From Anticarsia gemmatalis (Eukaryota; Arthropoda; Insecta; Lepidoptera; Erebidae), in the NCBI RefSeq assembly GCF_050436995.1, contig NC_134769.1, positions 2,356,001 to 2,420,000 on the forward strand: a stretch of 64,000 nucleotides of DNA, written 5' to 3'. The position numbers and the translations under genes are program-made. This document shows, piece after piece, positions 36,920 to 49,218 of this stretch (position 1 is the stretch's first letter; each line of letters starts with the position of its first letter). The notes under the pieces were generated by a model. The model was not told the origin of the DNA. It saw only the letters and a program-made list of their open reading frames with translations, and did not search any database.

Positions 36920-37570
36920 CTGAATTTCATTCACCAGTTTTTCAGTCATAATCTTGTGATCAGGAGTCGCTGGCGGCTGAGGCGTCGGTGGAGCCGGTCC
37001 TGGCTGGTTGTGGCTCTCACCCAGCTGGTCCTGGCTGGGGGAGCCAGGCCGGCTTCTGTTCCAGAAGTCCTGCATCTTGAACTGCCTCTGGGCCTCAGCC
37101 GCTTGCTGCAATGTTGGTATGTGGAGAGATAAGGGGGCAGCGCGAAGGTCGAGCGCGCTGCCTCCCGCGGAAGCCTCGTTGTTCCCCTCGGCCGCTGTCA
37201 TCTTGAACGAGTTCTGAAGCCAGCTGGCCACAAAGTTGTCCTCCTCCTTGGGGGGCTCCAGGAGTCTCGGGAACGGCGGCGCGGCGCTTGGCTCGAATGC
37301 GCCCTCGCCGCCGACCTGCTCGCCTTCTTCAGCTATTTTCGGTACTTTAGCCTCCCTCGGTGAGCCCTCCTCTACCGCTTCCGTCTTCCGATACTCATGG
37401 AGGTCCCTGTACCTCTCCTGCAGCGCTAGGGATATGTTTTCATTGAAGTATTTCAACATTAATTCCAGTTTGGGACGTATCGTCACAACGAGGACATGCG
37501 ATCGCTCGCGGTTCTGTTATTCACACTCTTTCCGTACTCCGGGCCCGATGTCTTCGGCGATACCGCGGAT
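36920..37570 (-). CDS. Internal or 5' coding exon, proline- and acid-rich regulator-like protein
   Basis: On the minus strand an acceptor (TTGTTGTATTGCAG, G at 37571) opens an exon of 651 bases that ends at a strong donor, CAG|GTGAGT (G at 36919). Both ends are in phase 0. Read from the ATG at 37459 it gives 180 residues: an N-terminal stretch with a likely helix (about 1-24), an acidic segment (28-51), a proline patch (59-70), an LDLR-x2-PLSL stretch (103-112) that recalls CtBP-type corepressor motifs, a glutamine-rich helix (118-130), a proline-rich linker (152-166), and a C-terminal MTEKLVNEIQ. GC content and codon use differ sharply from the surrounding AT-rich DNA. The frame also continues 5' of the ATG, but a TAA at 37519-37517 interrupts it. 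I do not recognise the family. A nuclear cofactor role is inference from composition. The true start is unsettled: ATG 37459, or coding that enters from an upstream exon. Confidence 0.72.
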
Positions 37571-37599
37571 CTGCAATACAACAATCTCTTTAGCGAAAG

Positions 37600-38170
37600 A
37601 GCGCGACGCGGCGAAACCGAAAAAAAATTCGCGAAAAGTTAACGCGGCGACGTTATTTTATTTTTTTTCGCGGCCGAGACACCCCCGGAAAAGCGAAGTC
37701 GTGCCGTGGAAAGCGGAAACGAGACCTTCTTGAGACGCGGGCGGGCGACGACTAACTTCTTGGTGGAAAACTTGAGCGTCGCGACGCTTTCTTGCGGGGT
37801 GGGGCGGACGCGCGCGCCAGCCGAAGACGCCGGTCCAACTAGCAAGACGCGGCGCCGCCCCCGCCGCCTTAGACGTAGCCAAGAACATCCCCACCGACGC
37901 CGGGCGCACGCGCCCCGCGTTTTTTCCGCGGAAAAATGCGTCCGGTCAAGGAAAAGACGCGCGGCCGGCACCGGGCGGCCGGCGTGTGAGCGCCGCGGCC
38001 CCGCGCTCCCCGCTCGCCCCCGCACACCGACTCGGACACGATTTCCCCAAAAACGCATGACGGACCACTCGGACTACGGCCGAAATAAGAACTATTAAAA
38101 AGGGCGCTAAGGACGCCGCAGGGTGTTCGCCCCTCTCGCTCGCCCGACCCCGTTTCTATCCCACCCTTGC
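37600..38170. promoter_or_regulatory. GC- and CpG-rich block, possible promoter or 5' leader
   Basis: About 570 bases rich in CG dinucleotides stand out from the AT-rich surroundings, directly upstream (minus sense) of the 37570 exon. Several overlapping open frames exist on both strands (for example 37639-38058 minus and 37706-38098 plus), but they are Arg/Ala/Pro strings expected from GC-rich DNA and show no domain. I read it as a promoter or 5' untranslated region; no TATA box was evident. Confidence 0.4.
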
Positions 38171-40302
38171 ATGCGAGAACGGGACGAGTAGAGCTCCCCA
38201 TTTTTTTCTAAGCCGCTATTAGTGAGGGAGGAAATGAAAAAGAATGGGTTTCTTTGTGATTTTTTCTTAATGACGTCTGTCTCGCTCGCACTCGTTGGTT
38301 ACGTATAGCGCTGTTTCGTGTGGAGTTTTTAAGCATTTCTTTTCGACGCCTCTTTTACTATTGTGGTTTTTTTTCAATGTTCAGGCGGGGCTTAGCTTAT
38401 GGGGTATTAGCCAACGGTGTTATTGAGATTTTACTTTTTCCTGTTTTTACCTAAAGTTGAGGAAATGAGTTACCGAAGTTTTTTTCCTGTTTCTTTGTGA
38501 ATTCTTTTGGGGGTTTCATACCTACAGAATATTTTGTGAGATGAAGAAAAATTATCCTAAAAATAACTATTTCTTTTACAGGTACTTTATGACCATGAAC
38601 ATTTAATATTGGTAGTAGAAAAGAGTGATATATTTCGAGTAGTGTAGTAAGGTTCGTATCTAAGCAAAGTGGTTGTATCGACAAGACTGGGCGCCTTCGT
38701 AGCGTTTTCTCCGCGGCTTTTCTCTTCGCTACCCCACGACAGATGGCGTAGCGTGCTACGAAACCGGTATTTTACTGGTTCTTTACGTGTCTTTAGAACA
38801 TTTATTAATTATATTTAAGAAGATATAGATATAGATCCAAATTATTTACTATTTAAAAACTGATATTTTATTAAATGAGATTGATTTTAGATTTTCTTTA
38901 CGGAGTAGCTGTTTTGTCAATTTTGTCTCATTGTCGTACGACGTAACATTTATTCAGTCAAGATGTTTTTCTAACAAAAACGAGTGTAATTTTTATGGTC
39001 AAAATTCATTTAAATTATTTAATAAGGAAGTGAACCATCATAATATTATAAGATGCGATAGATTCTCATATTCTTTATGTCATCAATTCGTCCTAATTGT
39101 TAGTGTTTTTATAGTTATAAGTCTAATAATGTTAAATATTTTGTTATTAAAATAATATTTTATATTTACATGTAATTTTTGTAATCTAATTTTAACAAAC
39201 TAAATCGTCTGTTCTAATAAAATTGTATAAAACTAACCGCGACTGTGGCGCCTCCTATTCAAAGTATGAATACAATTTAATAACATGTTTATTCAATCTA
39301 ATTAAAGTATATTTAACAAGTTAAAATAAAAATAATGAAAACGTGTTTTAGAAATAAATATCCATTGTGTGTAAAATTTTTTTAGCTTACACTGACTATT
39401 GTATGTACATACTTATTTTTGTCTACAATGACTTTTAAAAATAAGAATACCATCTCAATATGTGCGAAATTTTTACAGAATAATTTTTTTCAAACCTATA
39501 TTTTTTATAATAACTTTAAGTCCGAACGTCTTAATTGTACAATAGACTTAGACTGACTGGAAAATAAATGTGTCATCTCATAATTTATGAATTTTTTTAC
39601 ATCTTTTTTTTTCTAACTACATTTTTTCTTTAATATCGCTAAGCCCGCCCACGTCTTATCAATAAGTCATTAGTAAGACAATATAATGACATAATGAGCA
39701 GGAGGGGCTGAGGAGTGTCGCTACGGTGAGTGACCACGGTAGCCCAATGGCTGGAAAAACTATGATAGCATCATTAAATCATTACTAGTATATGAAGACA
39801 TTATTTTTGTATTGTTGTGTTAGTCGTAACTTTTGAGTACTAGTTGTACAGTTAAGCCAAAATTAAATAGTATTTTATTGTTATGTAGCCTAATTAAGCA
39901 TTTGTTAACGCTATTTGCAAGAAAATAGATTATATTTTAGAATAGAAAAAATGTTTTATAGTTTTTTAAGAAAGTAAGGTTATTTATTTCTATTATGAAA
40001 TCGAAAATTTGATCACAAAGATGCATTTTTGAAATGTTTTAAGTATCTTATAATTGTCTTACACAAAATCGATGGGTTTTATATTTAAGCGTATTAAAAA
40101 ATGGTACTGTCATAACAAGTAATTTCTATGACACAAACTATGAGTTTAAAAAAAATGTATTGTAATTATCTGATTAAATCTTTGTAGCTTCCTGATTAAA
40201 ATAAATATTCATATAACAAAAAAACCTTGTTTAATTTTCACCAATGAATACCTCACAAAAACATAAAAACAAATGAAAATAATTTCATCTCAAAAACGTT
40301 TA
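38171..40302. other. Non-coding DNA upstream of the gene
   Basis: A GC-richer spot at 38685-38765 carries CTTCGTAGCG and CGCTACCCCACGACAGATGG. GGTTCGTATCTAAGC at 38651 resembles the 40.4 kb minisatellite unit. Otherwise AT-rich. Confidence 0.5.
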
Positions 40303-40495
40303 CTTCAACTTCTAAACAAACCCTTCTTTATGGTTCGTATAAAAGTCGAATGGTTCTTATAGAGGTTGAGAGTATCGCGTCTGAATTTATTTACAAGAGA
40401 GGGTTCGTATGTAAGTTGGGTTCTTATAGAAGTCGAAAGGGTTTGTTTAGAAGTTGAGGTTCGTATCTAAGTAGGGTTCGTATGTGAGTCGTGGA
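40303..40495 (+). repeat. GGTTCGTAT-type minisatellite with an inverted arm
   Basis: Variants of GGTTCGTATNNAAGTNGA or GGTTCTTATAGAAGTCGAA recur from 40332 to 40495 (about seven units of 16-22 bp). A reverse-complement copy, CTTCAACTTCTAAACAAACC (40303-40322), pairs with the unit at 40439-40458. Confidence 0.65.
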
Positions 40496-43400
40496 TAAGT
40501 TGAATATGATATTGGTTGTAGTGAAAATTTATTTGGTCGTTTTAAAATTATCTTGTTTAAATTGTTTCAAAAATGTTTCGTTATTTGTAGACAAGGATTA
40601 TTTGAGTTGACTTTTCAAGAACTGTTAAAATATTTTTTAACCACCCATTACGATATTTTCATTCGCTGATAAAGCAAAGAATATTTATTTCTACATACAC
40701 AAGTAACTTTAAAAATAATATTATTTTATATACTTGCATTTTATCTAATTTCAAGTTTAGTATAACGAACATTAAGTAAAACTTAGTTTGACTTGGAATA
40801 TTTCTGAAAACTTCAAAAACTGAGTGACTGACTGATAGACAACGCATAGCCGAAACTACTGAGTAAAAAAGAGTTGAATTTTGTTATGAAGATTCCTTAG
40901 GAAGTGTAGAGGAGTGCTAATATATTTATACTTATTGAAAATTCCTCCCGAAAAGAAGGATAAGTATTTCATAAAAATCTTTTAGTATTTGAACGAATTT
41001 GCGAGTAAAGCCAGGGTAATAAGTTAATCTATCTTTATATTAATGTTGTCTATTAAAACACTGAGATTGTACCGTAATTCCCGCTACATACTTCGACACC
41101 CACACTATCAGTGGTCTATGCAAATATTTGACTCGTACGGGACTCGAACCTACGAGTAGTGAAGATATATTTTCTTGACCTTTTATACGGGAAATGTTTG
41201 ATAGAATGAGGACGAAAATTTAATTATACCTACCTACTACTACTTATTTTTTATATTGTTATTCAAAGATATTTTAGGATAAGCAAAATGTTTTGAATTA
41301 TGCTTCTATTCAGTATATTTCTTTATAGACAATGCAAGTAAACGATTCCATATCTCGTCCAAAACTTTAAAATTAGCTTACTTCACACAAAATCTTTTTG
41401 AAAATCTCTCTTAGCATAGATCTGAAACATAATTATGCTACTAAATCCCCAATTCCTACAGCATACGTATCTTATAAATTAGTTTTTATTACTTTTCGAT
41501 TCTAGTTTACATTAAAATATTCAAATAGAAACTACTATAACGTACTTAAAATACAGTCGTAATGTAACAAATACACAGACATACGTACAAACAGATAATA
41601 ATAATATCGAATTAAACAATGAATCGAATGACCCTTCGTTTTAGGGACCAGTTACAATGGACGCGATGTCGTATTGTTTCTGACCTACTGCAGGCCAAAA
41701 GAGTAGTTATGCGTTTTGAAATTTTATACAGATTATTGAAAGTGCGTTTTGAATACTACTCGTAGAAATAAATTGTTAGGTTGTGATAAGGACTTGCATC
41801 AAAAATATAAAGCGAACTAAGCAATCGCAATAATTGCGATGATTGTCTTATGATGTTGTAAACAGTTGTTCCGTAGAAAATAGAAGTAGGTATATTTTTG
41901 TGTAAAAATTGATTTTAGGAAATTATAGTGTTGAAAATTACATATTGAAATTATAGTTAATAAGTGTAATTTTTTGCATAGACCCGTGACTAGTAAAAAA
42001 ATATTCGCGAAACCTTCAGCATTTATATCTAATTATCTAATAACAGAAATCTTCAGACAAATCCCGATCCAATCGACTTAACATTTAAGCGTCCAATCAT
42101 TGAAACGACTAACAAACTAAAAAATAGACTAATAAAACTAAGACTAATTAGTTGAACATAGTACGTAATAAAACTAAGAGGTGTAGTAGATCTATCAGAG
42201 ATACAGACAGACCGATTTATATGACTGTAAATAGGGTTGCCTCGAGACAAGACAAGACAAGTGAAAAAGAAAAGGTGTTTCGAAAATTGGAGTTCTTAAT
42301 TAAATGAATGTATGTATTTTTTCTGCTTACTTAATCTTGCAACGATATATAATTATATTTGAAGATAAATCTCTTCTAAAGCAAATATTAGATAAACTAT
42401 ATCGAAGAAAGTCTCTTTCCTTTTTTTCTTTCGGGGGTTTTTATAAAACATTAGCATGTAAAAAAAAAGATATTTAAAGGCGAAAATAAATAAATCTCTG
42501 TAAGCAATTAATTAATAAAATTTTGCTTATTAGGCTCTTATTTCAACGATTACCAGTATATCAATAAATTATTTTGTTACTGAAGGATTTTTTTTAGAAT
42601 TAGCGAAATGTTTTTAACATATCTCAGCCTATTATTACATTTTGTGCTCGGTGGCAGCCCTGCTGTAGGCTGGCAGCTTGAAACGAACGTTATCTTCAAG
42701 CAAGAGGTAAAATATTTCAGTCTAAGTGAGTGATATTTTTAATGGCGTGATTTTATATATCAATACCTTATTATATATAAGATATTCATGTCTATTATAT
42801 TTCGACAAGAGCAGGAAAAGATTGTATCAAATGATAACGTATTTGATTCTATAGTTAGAGAAAATAAAAAAGTTTCGACATTTCACCTAATTTTTCGTAT
42901 ATTAGTATTATTTTATTAGCTTTTACTTATATTATTATTATATTATACGTTGTATTATACGTTTGTCTTTTCCATCTCGGAGCTATGGAGTCCCGGAATT
43001 TTGGAAGATGTGCGTGGGACCGGAGACAACACACAGGGGCCCTTTTATACAGTTCTAATATAACAAAGATGTAATGTGACTCAATTTTTAATATTATTAC
43101 AATTAATAACTTTACTACTACACTACATCATTACAAAACTATTTACATAAATCTTGATAGAAATTAACTTAAAGTGGTACCAGTTTCTTTTTTTTGCGTC
43201 ACGCGTCGTGGTATTTCTTTTCATCACAATCGACCGGTAAGCGTACCCAGAATGCTGGCAGCATTGCCACGTTATATTATAATTGAATTTTATTATATAC
43301 TTAGTAAATTCATCGTATTAAAAGAGTAATATAAAGACCGAACCCAGTACAGGCTAGTACAACAAACTGGGCGCACTGTATCTCGACAGCTGTTCCATCG

Positions 43401-43680
43401 CCATTGTTACTGTATTAACTTGTGTCATATCCGGCCGTATCGCACACACACTTTATATTATAAGTATTATAATATTGATTGTGTGACGTTGTGTGGATTG
43501 GTGATCGATTCCTGGATTTAATTGACATTAAAATATTATACATCAGTATGACTTTTACTGTAATATTTCTCGACCATTCACGCAAATATATGCTTTATGT
43601 GGCCCGACGTTTCAGCGTAAATTAAATTCAGATTGCTTTCTTTTGTGTTTTGTTTCGAAAGCTAATCACTTAGACATCAG
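40496..43680. other. AT-rich non-coding DNA with possible old element at 42960-43560
   Basis: A reverse B-box-like GGGACTCGAACCTACGAG lies near 41140. A GC-richer run near 42975-43045 (GGAGTCCCGGAATTTTGGAA) may be the start of an old element reaching about 43560. Its class is not clear. Confidence 0.4.
41822..41842. repeat. Short palindrome around ATCGCAA/TTGCGAT
   Basis: ATCGCAA-TAA-TTGCGAT, exact 7-bp arms. Confidence 0.5.
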
Positions 43681-43849
43681 GGGGGCTATCACATATCTCA
43701 GTTGACAACTATTTGAAAGCAACTATGCTGCACATTGCTTTTCCCTTAGATAAAAGTGATTAACTCGTTATATCAAAGCAGCAATGTAAAAAATAGTGAT
43801 CATCAAATTGACGTAAACTAGCTGTCAACTGAGATACGTGATAAGCCCG
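43681..43849. mobile_element. Fold-back element with about 30-bp terminal inverted repeats
   Basis: The left end GGGGGCTATCACATATCTCA-GTTGACAACTA is mirrored by the right end AGCTGTCAACTGAGATACGT-GATAAGCCCGC. The middle contains a CACATTGC / GCAATG inner pair. It has no coding content and its class is unknown. Confidence 0.65.
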
Positions 43850-46657
43850 CAGTTCAATTTTCCTTAAATAGCCCGTATACTGAAAGCGACTTAACAACCA
43901 AGTTATTGTTCAAAAAATATTGGTTTAAATAAGTTTTACTAGTAGTTATGCTTCTGATTATCCACCCTGTTGGCGTATAAGTGTCCAATAACTAAAAAAT
44001 ACGCAAATATAAAAAATCCGTAAGAGTTTTATACTAAATGAATAAAGAATCGAACTCAGAACTGAGACTAGAATCATCATTTTTAAAACCATCCTTCATA
44101 AACAATAACAAACCCCAAATTAACTCGCGCGGGAATTGAACCAGGTGACGTATCGTTTTATCATTTTTTGATTCAATAGAAATTAAATATTCAAGTTGAC
44201 AATAATTAATATTGGGTTTACTAACAATTATTTGTACCTTTGAGTTATTCGTTAATTGATAAATGATACACTGTGTTTTCAAAGAATACTGGATAACACT
44301 ATTGATTTCACCCTGTTTTGTACAGGTTTCTTTCGATTATAAAATTAGGAAATCTTACTGAAATATCACGATTGTTTAACATATAAACAAACCTTTTTTC
44401 CTAAGCTACTATTCTTTGCTTAAAGCCTAAATTATTCCGCAAAGTTCGGAGGTTATTTAAAAAAAGTGATTTATTTTTACCTTTACTTATTTAAAATAAG
44501 TGTATATAAAGTTAAAACCTAACGAAGAACGAATTTGTTTCAAAGTATACGCTCTTGTTTGGAAATAGACGATCGTGTGAGATTTGAAAAAAAGGAGTAT
44601 ATTTTATGCGTATAGTAGCTATCAAAACTTTACTATCACATACAAGAACCCTAAACAACCCACTTCAAACTCAAAGATTCATCTCGAACAGGGTTGAAAC
44701 CGGAACATCAGCAAAAAAAACCCAAACAATCATTGAAAAATCATAACCCTTTCAAAAACTAGATGTAACACAACACTAGATAAATCCGGATCTGCACACT
44801 TAACACTGCAAAAACTAAACATTCATTTGACCCTAAAATTTATGCAAATTATAACAAATTCAAAAGGTGAGCAAGGGTACTAATAATGCCACCTTTTTTT
44901 TGTTTTACACATTTTGAAAAACAAAAAAAATTGGGACCGGTTTTGACCCTATTGTTGTTTATGGGAACGTACCATAGATAAAGATAATAGGTTCGTTGCT
45001 AAGGCTAGTTTCGTGAGAAAATGATGTAGGGATAGATTGTATAATTATTTAAATCAAGTCATGATAGTATTATGAGTGGGGTGGGCAGGAAGCTAGTATG
45101 TTAAATGTACCTTAGTTAATGGTGAATCCTGTACGTATTTTATTTCTAAAATGGCTTGAAATAGGAGTTAACGTTCTTCCTGTCCCTATGTAATTTATTA
45201 AACGTCTAAGAATATCACCTGAATTATTCTAAAAGAATAAAATAATCCTAGTATCGAATTTATCTACAAATGTAATTCATTTCCTTTTCAAGTGATCTCA
45301 AATGACTTAAATAAAAGAAGGAAATAATGTTTAGAAGACTAGAAATTATTATTCAATACGTATTTTATATCCCTTTATAACAACAGTAATAACTCAACAA
45401 CTACCGAAATACCCACAAAAATATACTATACTTATCCAAAAAATTACCGAAACAGTATCCATACATTAAAAATCAATTAGACAATCAAAAATGACAGACA
45501 TCACAAATAAAATCTAAATATCTAACTCAAACAAAGCAAGGGGTTGAAAAAGTCGCGGGGGTGGTTCCCGCTCACGCACCGCGACCTATTTTTAATCATT
45601 TTTGGAAGAAATCGAGAAGGGGTTAAGTGGGGAAAGGGTGGAAGCGGACTTTTGCTACCTTTTTTTTGGACGATTGACTTTTTCTAGAATTGTAAAGTGA
45701 AGTTTACGGAGAGAAAATGCTTTTGCTGTGACATATTCTTTCCAGTCGTCACAAAAATTATCTCAATTTAAATTAACAACTGATTGCCTCGAATCGCCCC
45801 TGTTATTGGATAGCATTTAATTTATTAATCTCTATGACTTCATATGCAGAATCTTTATAAATAATTTTAAGATTATGGATAAAAAGGATATAATAGAGTT
45901 TTACTGTGGTTTTACTTTCCGAAATTTCCATAATACGTACTTAAATATAAAGTAATATTTTGATTGTATCGACTTTTTAAGACAATATATTATCTAGTTT
46001 TCTATCCATTCATTTACAAGGTCTTCAATTCGTAGTACTTTTCATTGCTACAAAACTTATTTTCAGCAACAAATTTTCATAAATATTATACAAACAAATA
46101 TAAAAAAGCCGTCTCCACAAAACAACTTGAACATTATTGATGCGAGAATTCCGTGCGTGTGGAATACAAACCGAGTTGTGTGTCTGTTTGTTTGATCGAT
46201 AACTAACGAACCAAATACAAGTGATGCCGACGTTTTTCATTCAAATTAACTACTTTCTTTGATTAGAAATATTGTTATTGTCTTCGAATTCGTTTATTTT
46301 TATTTATAAGTAGTAATAGTTATTATTATTATCATCTATTATACGTTTCATAATAGGTTATAGTTATTTAGTTGTACTTGTTCAGTGGTTTACTCAAGGC
46401 CACTATTATTCCTCTCAGTGGGATAAAAATGAATTTATTTTACTGTAAAAAACTCGATGTTCTTTTCTTAATTATTTTGGGTAGGTACCTTTGGCCAGAA
46501 GTGGTAGCTTGGCTGGCTATGAGTAAAATAGTTTTTACTCTAACTGTGTACATGGATTTGTTATAAGTGGCCATAAGACGAATTAATTTTCTTCTTAAAT
46601 GCTTTATCAAGCATTTAAGTTTAAATTAATTTCTAAATATTTACTACTAATTTACTT
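43850..46657. other. AT-rich non-coding DNA
   Basis: A short GC-rich hairpin-like run GTCGCGGGGGTGG...ACCGCGAC lies near 45552. No exon. Confidence 0.5.
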
Positions 46658-46775
46658 GCCTCCGGTTTCTGAGGTACATTTAGCGGTAGTTTATGTATTC
46701 AATAGCGTTAAAGCTCATATAAAAATGACAGTTTGAATAGATAAACTACCGCTAAATGTGCCTCAGAACCGGGCA
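46658..46775. mobile_element. Fold-back MITE, copy 2, single arm pair
   Basis: It is the same family as 16122-16318: a left arm with GAGGTACATTTAGCGGTAG and an inverse right arm ending GAACCGGGCA, separated by about 25 bases. TTACTT is found on both sides. It lacks the 76-bp arm duplication. Confidence 0.75.
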
Positions 46776-48355
46776 TTACTTACATTTAGTCACAGATTTA
46801 TACTGCGTGTTAAAAGTTAACCTTTGCAACTGTTTTGTTAACCTCTCGTGGTTTAAATAGTGTTAATCAGTATCGGGTTTTTCGCGACGGAAAATTTCGA
46901 ATGTACCTAAATGTCAATAGGTTTTCATGATATGATATTATCTTTAACTCGAGGAAAATTTATATAATTATCTTTTATATGACATTTGGGTGACAGAAAA
47001 CTAATATATTATCATGTGTAAATGATTTTGGGTTGTATGTAGTCATGAAATTTTTTTATTCAATCAACTGTATCTACTATTTTCGTATTTTAAAGTTTTT
47101 AGATCGCGGTTTGTATACATTATACTAAATATAGGTTTATCAAATTAGTATTTTCGTAAGGTAATTATTTTTATATTTAGGTTTAGGGATAGATTTTCTA
47201 AAAATGTTATTTGACTGCATTTGAGCGTGGTTTGTTACTTATCTCTAATCAAACTTATTGAAATAAATAAAAATGCACATGAAATACAAATATAACATTG
47301 TATTTAATACAAAATTAATGTTTAATCTACGGAAAATCTAATTGAAATCCAAAAATGAACATTTTTGAGGTAAAATTCAATTTAAATAGTATAAAATCTA
47401 TTGTTATCAAAATTACCTGTTATTGATAAAAATAATTATCGTAGTTGACAATTTATTTTATTTTTCCTATCATGGTGTTAAACCAATAATTAATAATTTT
47501 ATTATTATATGAGGAAACTATTATTACGACTATTTCCTATATAGGAAGGTAGAGTTTTATATTGCAACATGCAGTATATATTATTTTGTCTTTCTTAACA
47601 TATATTGCCTTTATTTAGGTGAAAAAAAAAGAAAAAAAATGACATCTTAAAATAATAAACGACAAAAACAAATTTTTCAAATACTCTTTTGTACAAAAAT
47701 AATTATTATTCATATTCATCAACCCGTTGGAACTCAATAAAACAAGTAAAAAAAACCTTACCGAAAAAACGGAACAAAAAACAAAAAAAAATAACACAAA
47801 AAACCACATCAAATCGACCGTTAAACAATTACAAAAGTATCAATCTTTATTAAAACGGACAAAAAATGAGAAAAAACCTCCCCTGTCCAAACATCGCGTG
47901 TCAATCCACAATTTACAAAACGGTATTCAAACCCACGTGTTAATCTTAACACATAAAAAAGGAAAGAAAAAACTAAAAAAAAACGCCCCCTTTCTAACGC
48001 TCGACCAATAAAAAGAAAGAAAAAAAATATGTTTAAACGAAAAAAAAGGAGTTAATTGGTCCGTGCCACCCCTATTGACGTTTTTTTTAACGCCGTGGGG
48101 TGCATTTTTTGCTCCAATTATGAAATAGGGCTGGCGATTTGTAGGATAATAATTTCTATGCATTTAACGCTGCATAATTTTATTGAATAGATTTTTTTAA
48201 TATAATAAGTACGGTTGAAAGAACAATGTATTTTTTGTTCAAATTTTTTTGTGAGAGAAAGTGTTAAACGGAAATTGATCAAACTTTTTTTGTATTTATT
48301 ACAAAATTAATAAAAATAAGGGAATATTTTTGATAAGGATTTTTCCTAATCCTTA
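46776..48355. other. AT-rich non-coding DNA with A-rich stretch
   Basis: 47727-48011 is a Lys/Asn-rich frame from poly-A runs. A weak inverted pair GTGCCACCCC / GGGGTGCA lies at 48062-48105. Confidence 0.5.
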
Positions 48356-49218
48356 TCTCTATAATATAAAAATGAATCGCAAAATGTGTTGGTAAGCGCA
48401 TAACTCAACAACGCCTCGACCAATTTGGCCAAATCTTTTTTTTAAATGTTCGTTGAAGTTTAAGGATGGTTTTTACGGCGAGAAAAAATAGAATTATCGC
48501 TGGAAAAATCCTAAAAATAACCCTTTTCTTTTTCTCATACAAATGATTTGTAACTAAAACGTAGTCAATTTGAGCTTTATTGCTATGGTATAAAGTTCTT
48601 ATCAAAATTACATGCAGTCACTGTTGTCTAAGCAATGTAGGTGTGTTCCTAAAGTCAAAGATCGTATCTGTCAAAACAATGTGCGTGTGTTCGTTGGAGC
48701 ACAGAATACATAGTTGGAGGAGTTTAAATGTCGCGTTCCGAAACTCGCGTTTCTTTTGTATTAGTTTCGGCACGCGAGATAAAATGCATCAGTTTCCACG
48801 TCATTACATCAGTCAAACATAAATCGCTTTACCAATAGTGTTTTATTATTTTTAATATCCAAATTTTACGTAAACAAAATAATTCGTACGGCTTAAAAGG
48901 ATTTGACTTCAAGTCATATCAAATTAAAAAAAAAAAAAGTTGTCTGTGACCTAACCTATTGAGTTTGCTTTTGTCAACTAATACACGAAACAAATTCGTA
49001 TATCGTGGTGACATTCAAAGCAATATTACAGCACATGAAAATGAAAAAGAGAAAATGGACAAAGAGTGTATTTTACAGCACAGAACGCAGTACAAAGAGC
49101 TGCTCAGCCACCATCTACTACATTAACCAGTTTTAGTTCAGGAGATTTTTTTTAAATACGTAGGCAAAAAAACATTTACAAATCTTTTTGACAGGACGAA
49201 GTCTGTCGGGTCAGCTAG
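48356..49218 (+). mobile_element. Non-autonomous Helitron, 863 bp, second family
   Basis: It starts TCTCTATAATATAAAAATGA after an A and ends GGGTCAGCTAG before a T. Just before the end lies the hairpin GACAG-gacgaag-CTGTC. The 5' section with ATGTGTTGGTAAGCGCATAA is a familiar lepidopteran Helitron start. It has no Rep/helicase frame; short frames inside are not coding. Confidence 0.75.

Larger units (their letters stand above)
33062..37570 (-). other. Part of one spliced gene (exons plus introns)
   Basis: Four exon candidates lie in one direction over 4.5 kb, all phase 0, with introns of roughly 1.8, 0.9 and 0.9 kb. The gene must continue beyond these exons, since no stop with a polyadenylation signal follows exon C and no clear further exon was found down to position 1. 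Very long introns would be normal for a lepidopteran regulator gene. Confidence 0.5.

Noticed and set aside
36920..37570. Assignment of the gene to E93/Mblk-1 (LCOR-related) because of the LDLR-type motif
   Set aside because: No pipsqueak-type helix-turn-helix or other family hallmark is present in the visible exons. The short motif alone is not enough to name the gene.
37236..37733. 165-codon plus-strand frame opposite the large exon
   Set aside because: It is antisense to the better supported minus-strand exon, which has splice sites and a protein-like sequence.
37639..38058. 139-codon frame on the minus strand and overlapping plus-strand frames in the GC-rich block
   Set aside because: Several frames are open at once on both strands, with Arg/Ala/Pro-biased products and no domain. 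This is expected for GC-rich DNA with few stop triplets.
47727..48011. 94-codon Lys/Asn/Thr-rich frame
   Set aside because: Produced by poly-A runs, with a composition not typical of a real protein.
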